The translations under genes and the position numbers were made by a program. 64,000 nt of DNA, from positions 62,001 through 126,000 of the forward strand of contig JAAUSR010000001.1 of assembly GCA_012032555.1 (NCBI GenBank), in the 5' to 3' direction. The notes beneath the pieces are model-generated. The model was not told the DNA's origin and did no database searches. It was given only the letters and a program-made list of their open reading frames with translations. Origin of the DNA: Thioploca sp. GTDB lineage: Bacteria; Pseudomonadota; Gammaproteobacteria; Beggiatoales; Beggiatoaceae. This document shows, one piece after another, positions 8,264-18,033 of this stretch. Every line of letters starts with the position of its first letter. Positions within the stretch are counted from its first letter, which is position 1.

Positions 8264-9703
8264 TTAAAAACGTTCTAATTCTGGCAACCTTAATTGCCCA
8301 TGATGTACGTGCATGGCGCCCAACTCGGCGCAGCGATGTAAAGTCGGAATCGCTTTACCGGGGTTTAGTAATCCGGCGGAGTCAAAAGCTGATTTAATAC
8401 CATGAAATTGAGTGAGTTCTGCCGTATTAAATTGGATACACATTTGGTTAAGCTTTTCGATACCTACCCCATGTTCTCCGGTGATAGTGCCTCCTACTTC
8501 GACACAGAGTTCCAAAATTTTTCCGCCAAATTCCTCAGCACGTTGTAGTTCACCTTTTCGATTAGCGTCAAATAAGATCAGCGGATGAAGATTACCATCA
8601 CCAGCATGAAAAACATTCGCAACAGCTAATCCATATTGTTGGCTTAATTCGCTAATACGTTGTAATACTTCAGATAGGTGTCGACGTGGGATAGTCCCAT
8701 CCATGCAGTAATAATCCGGAGAAATTCGCCCTACTGCTGGAAATGCCGCTTTACGCCCAGCCCAAAATTGGAGACGTTGCTGCTCATTTTGGGCTAAGCG
8801 AATCTCATAGGCACCAGCACTTTCTAATAAAGTGGATACTTGCTTAAGTTGTTTGTCAATCTCGTCACGGTGGCCATCTAATTCGCATAATAAAATAGCT
8901 GCTGCTTTTACTGGATAGCCTACTCTAACAAAGTCTTCTGCAGCCTGAATGGCAGCATTATCCATCATCTCTAGTCCAGCTGGGATAATACCGGCTGCAA
9001 TAATATTGGCTACGGCTACACTGGCCATAGTCACTTTATGAAAAGCCGCTAATAGCACACAGGTTTGTTCTGGTTTAGGCAATAATTTAACGGTAACTTC
9101 CATAATAACGCCCAATAAACCTTCTGAGCCGGTTATTAAGGCCAATAAATCATAGCCAGGGGTATCCCAAGCTTGACTACCGATGGTGAGCCAATCCCCT
9201 TCAATCGTAAGTACTTTGAGTTCTAGAATGTTATGAACAGTTAAACCATATTTAAGGCAATGAACACCACCCGCATTCTCGGCAACATTACCCCCGATAG
9301 TACAGGCAATTTGAGAAGACGGATCCGGAGCATAGTATAAACCATATTGAGTAACTGCCTGTGTAATGGCTAAATTGCGTACCCCCGGCTCGAGCCTTGC
9401 CGTTCGATTAATCGGATCAATCTTGATAATGCGATTAAATTTAGCTAGACTAAGTAGTATTCCATCTTTACGCGGTAATGCACCACCTGACAAACTGGTT
9501 CCTGCACCTCGTGTAACCAGTGGAATTTGATAAGTGTGACAAAATCGAATAATTGTTTTAACTTCTTCAAGCGTATTGGGAATAATGACTACACCAGGAC
9601 GCTCGGTATAGACAGATAAACCATCGCATTCGTAAGGACGAACTTCTTCATCCGAACGAAGGATAACGGATTGAGGAATAAGAGGATAAAGTTGCTGGAA
9701 CAT
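8264..9703 (-). CDS. glcD: FAD-linked oxidase, glycolate oxidase subunit GlcD-like
   Basis: A 479-residue flavoprotein of the FAD-binding type 4 / D-lactate dehydrogenase-like family. The FAD-binding region shows PLVTRGAGTSLSGGALP (about residue 60) and ENAGGVHCLKYGLTVHN; the C-terminal part has NVFHAGDGNLHPLILFD and the GEHGVGIEKL block. Length and motifs fit GlcD, which oxidises glycolate to glyoxylate with GlcE and GlcF. No glcE or glcF is adjacent, so the partner genes lie elsewhere or the enzyme uses another 2-hydroxy acid. Upstream on the same strand lie the unrelated pseudopilins, with the nearest stop only about 8 bases away from... its own start region at 9704-9711. Confidence 0.87.
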   Translation of the reverse strand: MFQQLYPLIPQSVILRSDEEVRPYECDGLSVYTERPGVVIIPNTLEEVKTIIRFCHTYQIPLVTRGAGTSLSGGALPRKDGILLSLAKFNRIIKIDPINRTARLEPGVRNLAITQAVTQYGLYYAPDPSSQIACTIGGNVAENAGGVHCLKYGLTVHNILELKVLTIEGDWLTIGSQAWDTPGYDLLALITGSEGLLGVIMEVTVKLLPKPEQTCVLLAAFHKVTMASVAVANIIAAGIIPAGLEMMDNAAIQAAEDFVRVGYPVKAAAILLCELDGHRDEIDKQLKQVSTLLESAGAYEIRLAQNEQQRLQFWAGRKAAFPAVGRISPDYYCMDGTIPRRHLSEVLQRISELSQQYGLAVANVFHAGDGNLHPLILFDANRKGELQRAEEFGGKILELCVEVGGTITGEHGVGIEKLNQMCIQFNTAELTQFHGIKSAFDSAGLLNPGKAIPTLHRCAELGAMHVHHGQLRLPELERF

Positions 9704-9711
9704 GTTGGTTA

Positions 9712-10344
9712 TTACAAATAAAAATATAATTTGTAGAATAAATTTTTATCTTGATAATTAGCCTCATTACTCCGCACTCGACCACTATTAGCTAAACCAT
9801 CATCTCCTTTTATATCTAAAGCTTCAGCAATATTACCTGGAATATTAGTAAACCCAACGAATAATCCCGGCATATTTTCACCCATTTTAAGTTGAGCACC
9901 ATTGATATTTAAATCGTTTGAAACACCAATTATTCCATTAAATATATGACGAGGTTGTTCTTGTAATCGGGAATAAATTTGTAGTGGATCATCAATAAAT
10001 GTTTTGGAAATTAAGCCAGCATAGCGCAAATGTAACCAGACTAAACGAGATTCTTCATTAGGTATTTCTGAATCAAATAAACCCTCGATTTTACCATTTT
10101 GAGTACTGGGAATAATAATATTGGAGTCAAACCGAGTCGCTTCTCTATCATCCCCTGGTAAAGCATGGTAAAGTTCCTGATAGGTATAAAGTGCTTTGGC
10201 TACACTTTCAAAGCTCGTTTCAATATTTTTCAGTTTGGCTTGTGTAATAAACTCTTTGCCTTTAAGAAAGCCACCAATTAGCAACCCAATAATAACCATC
10301 ACTAAGGCCACTTCTACCAATGTAAATCCAGGTTGTTTCATCAT
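9712..10344 (-). CDS. Prepilin-type N-terminal cleavage/methylation domain protein (tandem copy 1)
   Basis: A 210-residue type IV pilin-like protein. The leader MMKQPG is followed by FTLVEVALVMVIIGLLIGG with glutamate at mature position 5, so prepilin peptidase should cleave after the glycine and methylate the phenylalanine. After the long N-terminal helix comes YHALPGDDREA, shared with the two upstream paralogues, then a beta-rich head ending in FYKLYFYL. A GAGGT site seven bases before ATG 10344 supports the start. It is the last of three co-oriented paralogues. Function could be minor pilin or pseudopilin; no pilus assembly gene is near. Confidence 0.85.
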   Translation of the reverse strand: MMKQPGFTLVEVALVMVIIGLLIGGFLKGKEFITQAKLKNIETSFESVAKALYTYQELYHALPGDDREATRFDSNIIIPSTQNGKIEGLFDSEIPNEESRLVWLHLRYAGLISKTFIDDPLQIYSRLQEQPRHIFNGIIGVSNDLNINGAQLKMGENMPGLFVGFTNIPGNIAEALDIKGDDGLANSGRVRSNEANYQDKNLFYKLYFYL

Positions 10345-10361
10345 TTATTCTACCTCGATAT

Positions 10362-11003
10362 TCAAAATGCAAAGTAAATTTTATGTTCTATACTGTTATT
10401 AGTATAATCAAATTCTTCGGTTTGAATATCGCCGCTATGAGGTTGATTGTCATCACTTCGAGATTCTAATATGATAGCAATAGGATTGGATATATTGGTA
10501 AATCCCACAAACAAACCGGGAACAGTAATCGGAACCCTACCATTAAATGAAATGGTATTATAAGAAACACCGGCAATACCACCGAAAGGATTGGGAGGAA
10601 GTATTGTTGAGCCTGGTTCACCTTGTACTAATTCAGCTAAGCGTAAATGTGCCCACAGATGACGACTTTCTTTAGTTTTATCGGGTTGTTCAGAAGCATC
10701 ATCAAAATCACCACTGATTTGCCCATTGCCATTGCCATTGGTGATAGTCGTTATTTCTGGAGTAATATTGGGTAATTTAAACTTTTTAGTCGCAGATTTA
10801 TCATCTCCTGGTAAGGCATGATAACGATATTGATAACTGTAAATTGCAGCAGTAATTTCTTTATACTCACCCTCAAGTTTTTTAACTTTAGCATTAATAA
10901 TAATTTCTCGTCCTTTAAGAATGCCACCTAAGAGTAAGCCAATAATAACCATTATGAGGGCGATTTCTATTAATGTAAACCCCACCTGCCTTTTCATGGT
11001 CAT
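10362..11003 (-). CDS. Prepilin-type N-terminal cleavage/methylation domain protein (tandem copy 2)
   Basis: A 213-residue paralogue. Leader MTMKRQVG, then FTLIEIALIMVIIGLLLGG with the position-5 glutamate; then YHALPGDDKSA, a NGNGNGQISGDFDD segment that could bind calcium, the SRHLWAHLRLAELVQGE block, and a head domain with VPGLFVGFTNI as in copy 1. It ends in YFAF, an aromatic C-terminus like its neighbours. Only 17 bases separate it from copy 1, so the pair is probably co-transcribed. Confidence 0.85.
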   Translation of the reverse strand: MTMKRQVGFTLIEIALIMVIIGLLLGGILKGREIIINAKVKKLEGEYKEITAAIYSYQYRYHALPGDDKSATKKFKLPNITPEITTITNGNGNGQISGDFDDASEQPDKTKESRHLWAHLRLAELVQGEPGSTILPPNPFGGIAGVSYNTISFNGRVPITVPGLFVGFTNISNPIAIILESRSDDNQPHSGDIQTEEFDYTNNSIEHKIYFAF

Positions 11004-11104
11004 GCTTTCCTATTGGTGTATGTGAATAGGGTCTGTCACTCACTCATTCTTCATCACCATTACACCATGAAAAAAACGGCTTATCTATTTTAGTTGTCTA
11101 TAGA

Positions 11105-11761
11105 CTACAAAGTAAAATACATGTTTATTTGCTCTGTCATAACCGTATAGTCAGTGCCGGCCGTACTATCTGTTTGAATACTTCCTTTATTAGGAATATT
11201 ATCATCTGAACGGGATTCAATAATGACAGCCACATTCACCGGGATTTGGGAAAACCCAACATAGATGCCTGACATGCTAGCCGGTTTATAAATCGCAGAA
11301 GAATTTGACCCTTCCGATGAAACACCGATTATTCCACCAAAGGCATTACTGGGCAAGTAAATTTTGCCATCTGAAGCAAGTGCTTCACCTTTTATGAGTG
11401 AAGCACTGCGCACATGTAGCCAAAAATAGCGACTTTCTGCTGAACTGTCTCCGCCATCAATGCCATCAGTAACCTTATCATTAAAGGCTCCCTCTATCTT
11501 GCCATTCCCATTCCCCAATTTGCTGCCAATTATTGTTGTTCCAAACCGTTTATCAGCACGCTTATCATCACCGGGTAAAGCGCGATATCGATCTTGGTAA
11601 CTATAGATGGCTGCTGTAATGCCATTAAAATCATTTTCCAAATTCTTGATTTTAGCATTAGTAATAATTTCTTGTCCTTTAAGAACACCACCGAGAAGTA
11701 ATCCAATAATAACTAACACTATAGCAATTTCTACTAGTGTAATTCCCGCTTGCTTTTTCAT
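11105..11761 (-). CDS. Prepilin-type N-terminal cleavage/methylation domain protein (tandem copy 3)
   Basis: Paralogue of the two genes downstream. I place the start at ATG 11761 (218 residues): GGAGGT lies seven bases before it and the product then has a normal short leader, MKKQAG, followed by ITLVEIAIVLVIIGLLLGG with glutamate at mature position 5. A more distal start at 11791 would add ten atypical residues. It shares YRALPGDDKRA, the NGNGKIEGAFND segment and SGIYVGFSQIP with the other copies. It is the first gene of the array; about 100 bases separate it from copy 2. Confidence 0.85.
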   Translation of the reverse strand: MKKQAGITLVEIAIVLVIIGLLLGGVLKGQEIITNAKIKNLENDFNGITAAIYSYQDRYRALPGDDKRADKRFGTTIIGSKLGNGNGKIEGAFNDKVTDGIDGGDSSAESRYFWLHVRSASLIKGEALASDGKIYLPSNAFGGIIGVSSEGSNSSAIYKPASMSGIYVGFSQIPVNVAVIIESRSDDNIPNKGSIQTDSTAGTDYTVMTEQINMYFTL

Positions 11762-12000
11762 GTTGTTGACCTCCATAAAATGAGTGAGCACGGTTAAGTC
11801 GATATTTTTAACTTGGTTAATGTCATTATAACAATCTTTTCTCTCTATAATATTTAATCTAGTTTTAATTTGATAAACTTACTATATGAGTATAATATCA
11901 CTTTCTTTTTTGACTGCATACGTAAAATATAGCGTATCTTAGCTTTTTTTCAACTCACTGAAAGGTGAGCTTTTCTATTACACTTTTAGATTTAAATTGA

Positions 12001-12723
12001 TTAAGGATTCGTATATTCCTTTGATTTTTCCTCTAGATGACGTAGTTTATCATTAAGAAATTTAATTTCATTTAAGTCAGTTACTTTACCACTGGCCAAC
12101 ATTCCTCCTATAACTAAACGAGCTTGTTCTAGTTCTCCCATATCTTCTAAAATAAATATCTGCATTTCTTGTGCCCACCCCGGCATATCATCGGTTGCAT
12201 GAGTTGCAATGGCTTGGGCATATTTTAGTGCTAAAGGCAGGTCGTGTAGACGATGCTTCGCGACGATAATAGCGTGTGCTAACCATGGCCACCGACGTCC
12301 GGGATCAATAAAAAACTGATTATAAACAAATTCAAGCATTTGTTTTTGTTTATGTGGTTCTTTCACCGTTGAGTAAAGATGACTTGCTGCTAATAAAGGA
12401 TATTGGCTTTGAGGATCAAGAAGCAATATTTGTTCCATCCATTGTTGCAGAGCAGTATAATTAAGTTGTTTATAGGTAAGAAATTGCCCAGATTGATTGT
12501 CAAATGCTTGTAGCCACAACATAAGTATTTTAGCGCCCATAATGGGATCACCTAAACTAAATACACGTAGTAATTCGATTTTAGGAGGCGAGGTCAGTTT
12601 TTGAACTTGCAAACGGGGTGGGGGTAATTGATTATGCAACGCAATTTGCAACCCCAAAAGAGTAACTAATAATACGATTAATGATTTTGGAATACAACGA
12701 AGAGAACGTTGTTGTTCATTCAT
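12001..12723 (-). CDS. Hypothetical membrane-anchored protein with TPR-like helices, partner of the ABC permease
   Basis: A 240-residue protein that I do not recognise by name. One N-terminal transmembrane helix (SLIVLLVTLLGLQIAL) is followed by a region dense in helices with TPR-like spacing (LDPQSQYPLLAASHLYS, ALKYAQAIATHA, GELEQARLVIGGML). It should face the periplasm. Its start overlaps the stop of the upstream permease by four bases, so both are made together and probably work together. No enzymatic motif is visible. Confidence 0.6.
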   Translation of the reverse strand: MNEQQRSLRCIPKSLIVLLVTLLGLQIALHNQLPPPRLQVQKLTSPPKIELLRVFSLGDPIMGAKILMLWLQAFDNQSGQFLTYKQLNYTALQQWMEQILLLDPQSQYPLLAASHLYSTVKEPHKQKQMLEFVYNQFFIDPGRRWPWLAHAIIVAKHRLHDLPLALKYAQAIATHATDDMPGWAQEMQIFILEDMGELEQARLVIGGMLASGKVTDLNEIKFLNDKLRHLEEKSKEYTNP

Positions 12724-13490
12724 AAATTTTTCCGATAGAGATCAAATAAACTCATAGTCACTAATAAAATAACATAAATAACCGTTTGTAAAACGACTTC
12801 CATCAAATTACTTAAAGTCCCCGTATGGTAAACCAACCATTCAGATTGAGTAAAACGTTCCAAATTAGGTAATAACATGGCTAATAACTTAATTAAAGTA
12901 TTGACAAACTGATCGAGCGAAGATTGTGAATTATTTAAGGGACCTTGTGCCATCAGTTGTATAGCATCAATACTCCGAGCTAAAATATAAAATCCTAACA
13001 CCACACTAGAAGCTTGAATAGCGTGATGAAAAGTGAGAACACACCATAAACTTAATGCCGTAACGATAAATAATTCACCCAGTAAAGATAATGTCCATAA
13101 ACCAACTTGTTGATAAGGAACATAAATCAGTAGTGCTGCACCAAATAAAGTTGCTGTAATAAAAGCAACCAGTGCAAATCCGCTAAATTTACCAATAAAA
13201 TAGGTGCTGCGCTGTATAGGCAAAGACAATAAAAGATATATAGAATGATCATGAAATTCATGGACCATACTCGTGATCACAAATAAACTAATCACATAAA
13301 CTGCACCCAGTCGCAAGAAAGCTGCTAATAAGCTACTTTGTATGGCTTGAGTTTCGATAATAGCAACTTGCCCTAGAAAGGCCGCTAATCCAAAACTAAT
13401 GAAAAGCAGTATCACAATAACGGCAAAGAAGCGAGTACGTAAAGCTTCTAAAGCAACGTAAGCAGCAAGTGTCAAAATTTGTCGAATCAT
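12720..13490 (-). CDS. ABC-2 type transporter permease
   Basis: A 256-residue protein with six hydrophobic segments and the ABC-2 layout: N-terminal helix after a short cytoplasmic start (AYVALEALRTRFFAVIV), then HEFHDHSIYLLLSLPIQRSTYFIGKF, which is the typical coupling segment between helices 2 and 3. It ends in a helix before LFDLYRKNL. No ATPase gene is adjacent; the upstream side is a dead transposase, so an ATPase may have been lost or sits elsewhere. It is translationally coupled to the TPR-like protein downstream. Substrate unknown. Confidence 0.8.
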   Translation of the reverse strand: MIRQILTLAAYVALEALRTRFFAVIVILLFISFGLAAFLGQVAIIETQAIQSSLLAAFLRLGAVYVISLFVITSMVHEFHDHSIYLLLSLPIQRSTYFIGKFSGFALVAFITATLFGAALLIYVPYQQVGLWTLSLLGELFIVTALSLWCVLTFHHAIQASSVVLGFYILARSIDAIQLMAQGPLNNSQSSLDQFVNTLIKLLAMLLPNLERFTQSEWLVYHTGTLSNLMEVVLQTVIYVILLVTMSLFDLYRKNL

Positions 13491-13694
13491 GATAAATAGT
13501 TAACTCCTGAGTTAAGGGGTATAATAAAACAAATTATCTCCAGCGAGTTTCATCTCAATCACCAATAATTTATTTCTCTATGTAGTGTTATTTCAAGTTT
13601 TAAATGCGAATTAAGAGCTAAAAATTAGTAGCCAGTCCATCAATCGCCGACCTAAAATAAAGTAAAGCGACTACCTATTTCGAGGTGGATAATA

Positions 13695-14040
13695 ATGGAC
13701 TGGTCAAGACAATTAATAACAATTTATCTGTATGTCTGCAAGCATTATCGCGAAGGGTGGTGGGCTTATTATCAACTGAGGTCGAATTATGCCAACCGAA
13801 GCTTCACTGACGAAGAGGTCATCATGATATATCGGTTCGGAATAATCGACGGGAGAACCACAATCACCAAGATTTATGAAGACACAGACCGTCATTGACG
13901 GGATTGGTTTCCGAAATGACCTCGTGACGAAGCCTATATCCAAAGGCTCAATCAAATTGCCGACGTTTTTGCGCCATTATTGGAAGTCATTATCGGTACG
14001 GCTTGGTTAATAGATTCCTTTCCGGCAAGCAGAGGATAAA
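13695..14040 (+). pseudogene. Transposase remnant (N-terminal part, two in-frame stops)
   Basis: Starts with a normal ATG and MDWSRQLITIYLYVCKHY, then FTDEEVIMIYRFGIIDGRTTI, the N-terminal region of a DDE transposase family common in bacterial genomes. After TDRH the frame has TGA where TGG is expected, then RDWFPK, a second TGA, and continues PRDEAYIQRLNQIADVFAPLLEVI before a final stop. The DDE catalytic part is absent. The gene is therefore dead and truncated. The family assignment (IS4/IS982-like) is from memory of the motif and is only moderately sure. Confidence 0.65.
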
Positions 14041-14126
14041 TAATTTTTCGGTATTACCGTACTTTGAATTACACCCAGGGCGGAAAAGCGAAGTTTTATA
14101 CTCTTTCTATCTAATAATCGCCAAGT

Positions 14127-17100
14127 TCAATAAATAATCTTAACGCCCTCTTTTCCTACTAATTCTTCTAATTGTTTGAGTAAAATCGCACATGGTTGTA
14201 CTCGCCACGCCTTACCTAACCTCAAATCGACCTTTGTTTCGATATGATGGTAATGGATTAGTACCGCACAACGACCTTGACGATAGGCCATTAAGAGAGA
14301 TAACAATTGCTTTCCTAAAGTCATATTCGTTTGCGGGGTGGTAATCGTGATTTCTAAACGGTTAGCATAATTTTCTCGAGCTGATTCTAGGGTGAAAATA
14401 TTTTCTGCAATCATCATTTGACCGCCGTTATAGTCATCGGTTCGAACTTCACCTTCAACGATTAGTAGAGAATCTTTTGCCGAGGCGAGGAGATTTTCCA
14501 CTTTGGCATATAACTCGGTATAAACTTTGACTTCTAATTGGGCGGTATTGTCATCTAGGCTAATAAAAGCAACTCGGCCACGTTTAGTATTGATGCGCAA
14601 ATCCGTTAACCAACCAGCAATTCGTATGGTTTGCTTCTGATGAGTTGGTCTCACTTCAGCTAGGCGATGATGAGTTAATTGGGTTAATTCAGTTAAATAG
14701 GGTTTAATAGGATGCCCACTTAAGTAATGACCTAAAATTTCTTTTTCCCGGTTTAACTGTTCGGCTTCACTCCATTCTGGTTCGCTAGTCACAAAATGTG
14801 TATTTTCTTCAACTACAATTGAAGGCGTATTTTTAGGCACAGCAAAAAGATCATTTTGTCCGGTAGCGGTATCCGTGGCTTGTCGTTCCGCTAACTTGAT
14901 GGCCGTTTCTAAGGAAGCCATAAGAATCGCTCGACTTGGTCCTAATTCATCTAAAGCACCGGCATTAATTAAAGCTTCTAAAACTCGACGACTGGCTTTG
15001 CGTAAATCAATACGCCGACAAAAGTTAAATAAATTTTGAAACTGACCATTTTGAGCACGTTCCGCTAAAATTCCTGACAGCGCCGCTTCACCAGCCCCTT
15101 TAATGGCGCCCAAACCATAACGAATGACATAATTGTCATTATCTTCGACTGTGAATGGGTAATCTGATCGGTTGATATGTGGTGGTAATATTTGTAATTT
15201 CATCACCCGACATTCTTGGATTAAGGTGACGACTTTGTCAGTATTATCCATATCGGCAGATAATACCGCTGCCATAAAAGCGGCCGGATAATGTGCTTTC
15301 AACCAAGCAGTTTGATAAGCCAGGAGTGCATAGGCACAACTATGGCTACGATTAAATCCATAACCGGAAAAATACTCCATTAAATTGAATATGGAATTGG
15401 CTAATTCGGCATCCACTTGCCGGGCAATGGCACCTTCTACAAAAACCGTGCGTTGTTTGGCCATTTCTTGCGGATTTTTCTTACCCATGGCTCGGCGGAG
15501 TAAATCAGCACCACCTAACGTGTAACCCGCTAATACCTGAGCAATTTGCATGACTTGTTCTTGATAAACAATAACGCCATAAGTTGGTTTTAAAATCGGT
15601 TCTAAATCAGGGTGCGGATATTCAACCTTAGCTCGTCCTTGTTTGCGATTAATGAAATCTTCTACCATGCCTGACTGTAGCGGCCCAGGACGATATAAAG
15701 CTACCAGGGCAATAATATCTTCAAAACAGTCTGGTCGTAGTTGCCGAATTAATTTTTTTAAACCCGCTGATTCTAATTGGAAAACCGCTGTAGTCTCACC
15801 CCGTTTTAATAATTCATAAGTTTCGGCATCATCTAAAAAAATTTTAGTAATATCAATAGTTTGTTCTATGAAGCGGTTAATCGTTGCTAGTGCCCATTTA
15901 ATGATAGTGAGGGTACGCAGTCCTAAGAAATCAAATTTGACCAAACCGACGGTTTCTACATCACCTTTATCAAATTGGGTCATTAAATCTGTACTATCGG
16001 GTTCACAATACAGTGGCGTAAAGTCAGTTAAAACACTCGGTGCAATCACCACCCCACCCGCATGTTTGCCGGGATTACGGATAATACCCTCTAATTTACG
16101 GGCCATATCGATTAAAGCGTGAACCTCTTCTTCTTGCTCATAACGAATTCGTAATTCTTCATTTTCTAAAGCTTTACCGAGAGTAATACCTAGTTCAAAC
16201 GGAATCAGTTTGGCAATTTTATCTACAAAACCATAGGGATGTCCTAAAACTCGCCCCACATCGCGTACTGCTGCTTTAGCTGCCATCGTACCATAGGTAA
16301 TAATTTGAGAAACTCGTTCGCGTCCATAACGTTCTGCAACGTAATTAATGACTTGATCTCGACCTTCCATACAGAAATCAATATCAAAATCTGGCATAGA
16401 AACTCGTTCTGGATTCAAAAATCGCTCGAACAATAGTTCGTAATGTAGCGGATCCAAATCGGTGATACCGAGCGCATAAGCGACTAACGAACCGGCACCT
16501 GAACCGCGACCTGGACCAACTGGAATTTGATTATCTTTTGCCCATTGAATAAAATCCGCCACAATGAGAAAGTACCCCGGAAAGCCCATTTGCAGAATCA
16601 CCTCTAACTCAGTCGCTAACCGTTGATCATAAGGTTGCCGCTGTTGAGCAAAGGCTTCGTTGGTTTTATCAAAGATAACGGTTAAGCGTTGCTCTAAACC
16701 TAATTGGGCTTGGTGGCGAAAGTATTCTGTCACCGTTTGACCGGCGGGCAATGGAAAATCCGGCAAGAAATTTTTGCCTAAAGTAAGTTCTAAGTTACAC
16801 CGTTGCGCAATAAGCCAAGTATTTTCCAATGCTTCCGGAATATCTGCAAATAATTCCGCCATTTCTTCAGGAGTACGTAAATATTGTTGGGGCGTATAGC
16901 GACGTGGACGGTTGGGATCAGCTAATGTTTTGCCGTCGTGGATACAGACACGGACCTCATGGGCTTCAAAATCTTCGGCAGTCAGAAAACAGACAGCATT
17001 AGTGGCGACTACTGGTGTGGCGGTGTTTAAAGCCAGTTCCACCGCTAAATGCAGATATTTTTCTTCTTGAATCTGACCAGTGCGATGAAGTTCTAAATAA

Positions 17101-17588
17101 AAACGGTCGGGAAACAGGTTATGCCATTCAGCTAGCCGCTGCTGTGCCAAGTGGTGATGTCCAGCTAATAAAGCTTGGCCAACATCTCCCTCATGCCCAC
17201 CCGAAAGGGCGATTAAACCGTCGGTAGCACCGGTTAACCAACGGTGATGCAAATACGGCACGCCTTCTTTTTGTCCTTCAGTATAACAACGCGATACCAA
17301 ACGAGTCAGATTACGATAACCAATTTCGTTTTGGCACAATAATACCAACCACGAAACCGAATCATCATCACGATACAACTGAATATCAACACCAATAATC
17401 GGTTTAATGCCTTCTGACTGGGCAGCACGGTAAAATTTAACCAAGGCAAATAAATTACTATAATCCGTCACTGCACAGGCTGGCATCCCGGCTTGTCGCA
17501 CGGCTTTGATGAGTGGTTTAACATGAATTAAACCGTCGATAATGGAATATTCTGTGTGTAAATATAGGTGAATAAAACGTGCGGTCAT
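14127..17588 (-). CDS. dnaE: DNA polymerase III subunit alpha
   Basis: Replicative polymerase catalytic subunit. With start ATG 17588 it has 1153 residues, close to the 1160 of the E. coli enzyme; a TTG nine bases upstream is less likely. The N-terminal PHP domain begins FIHLYLHTEYSIIDGL. The palm carries GPGRGSGAGSLVAYALGITDLDPL and the metal-binding PDFDIDF. Further on are RNPGKHAGGVVIAP, LYRPGPLQSGMVEDFINRK, MRIAQ-like YQEQVMQIAQVLAGYTLGGADLLRRAMGKK and SHSCAYALLAYQTAWLKAHYPAAF. The C-terminal OB-fold (IRIAGWLTDLRINTKRGRVAFISLDD) and tau-binding region are present. Intact. Confidence 0.97.
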   Translation of the reverse strand: MTARFIHLYLHTEYSIIDGLIHVKPLIKAVRQAGMPACAVTDYSNLFALVKFYRAAQSEGIKPIIGVDIQLYRDDDSVSWLVLLCQNEIGYRNLTRLVSRCYTEGQKEGVPYLHHRWLTGATDGLIALSGGHEGDVGQALLAGHHHLAQQRLAEWHNLFPDRFYLELHRTGQIQEEKYLHLAVELALNTATPVVATNAVCFLTAEDFEAHEVRVCIHDGKTLADPNRPRRYTPQQYLRTPEEMAELFADIPEALENTWLIAQRCNLELTLGKNFLPDFPLPAGQTVTEYFRHQAQLGLEQRLTVIFDKTNEAFAQQRQPYDQRLATELEVILQMGFPGYFLIVADFIQWAKDNQIPVGPGRGSGAGSLVAYALGITDLDPLHYELLFERFLNPERVSMPDFDIDFCMEGRDQVINYVAERYGRERVSQIITYGTMAAKAAVRDVGRVLGHPYGFVDKIAKLIPFELGITLGKALENEELRIRYEQEEEVHALIDMARKLEGIIRNPGKHAGGVVIAPSVLTDFTPLYCEPDSTDLMTQFDKGDVETVGLVKFDFLGLRTLTIIKWALATINRFIEQTIDITKIFLDDAETYELLKRGETTAVFQLESAGLKKLIRQLRPDCFEDIIALVALYRPGPLQSGMVEDFINRKQGRAKVEYPHPDLEPILKPTYGVIVYQEQVMQIAQVLAGYTLGGADLLRRAMGKKNPQEMAKQRTVFVEGAIARQVDAELANSIFNLMEYFSGYGFNRSHSCAYALLAYQTAWLKAHYPAAFMAAVLSADMDNTDKVVTLIQECRVMKLQILPPHINRSDYPFTVEDNDNYVIRYGLGAIKGAGEAALSGILAERAQNGQFQNLFNFCRRIDLRKASRRVLEALINAGALDELGPSRAILMASLETAIKLAERQATDTATGQNDLFAVPKNTPSIVVEENTHFVTSEPEWSEAEQLNREKEILGHYLSGHPIKPYLTELTQLTHHRLAEVRPTHQKQTIRIAGWLTDLRINTKRGRVAFISLDDNTAQLEVKVYTELYAKVENLLASAKDSLLIVEGEVRTDDYNGGQMMIAENIFTLESARENYANRLEITITTPQTNMTLGKQLLSLLMAYRQGRCAVLIHYHHIETKVDLRLGKAWRVQPCAILLKQLEELVGKEGVKIIY

Positions 17589-17684
17589 GGTAAACAAGAA
17601 GCGTTTAGCGGCTAAAAAATTATCAGTTTAGTAAGTTTCTTTCTTTTTTGAAAGATTGGAGTTAATTAGCTTAGTTCTTCTATC

Positions 17685-17786
17685 GTCTGAATCAGAATTT
17701 TCAGGATGAAAGGATTCACGGAATTTAACTACAACTTAATCATCCTATTCTATTAATTGTTTAATTTTGAAAATTCTGATTCAGAC
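17685..17786. repeat. 19-bp perfect inverted repeat pair flanking a 64-bp core
   Basis: The arms at 17685-17703 (GTCTGAATCAGAATTTTCA) and 17768-17786 are perfect reverse complements. The core contains further short TCATCCT/AGGATGA complementarity, so the whole 102 bases can fold into one long hairpin. It ends seven bases before a small frameshifted gene. This looks like a palindromic interspersed repeat of the kind frequent in large sulfur bacteria; whether it is mobile cannot be told from one copy. Confidence 0.7.
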
Positions 17787-17793
17787 AATGGTC

Positions 17794-18010
17794 TTATCGC
17801 TTAATTTCCCAGCTATCCTGGCATAACCTCTCAATATCATCAAAAAAATCTTCCTCAACATCAGGAAAATTAACACCAAATCTTGCAAAAAAAATCATGA
17901 GTTGCAAGTGATTTAAATGAATGAGTTAAACTTTCTAGAATATCGGCATATTTACCTTTTAAAAGATTGTTTCGATGTTTCCTAAAATAACCTAATAAGG
18001 TAGTTAACAT
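17794..18010 (-). pseudogene. Small gene interrupted by a one-base insertion in an A8 run
   Basis: On the minus strand ATG 18010 opens MLTTLLGYFRKHRNNLLKGK and reads 42 codons to a run of eight T (A8 on the plus strand, about 17887-17894). The zero frame then stops after a few codons, but skipping one base continues with FFARFGVNFPDVEEDFFDDI and a further acidic segment to a stop at 17794, giving about 71 residues. The protein-like second half shows the shift is a recent break or a sequencing error. I do not recognise the family. Confidence 0.5.
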
Positions 18011-18033
18011 TTTGAATAAAATAAACTTTCTAA

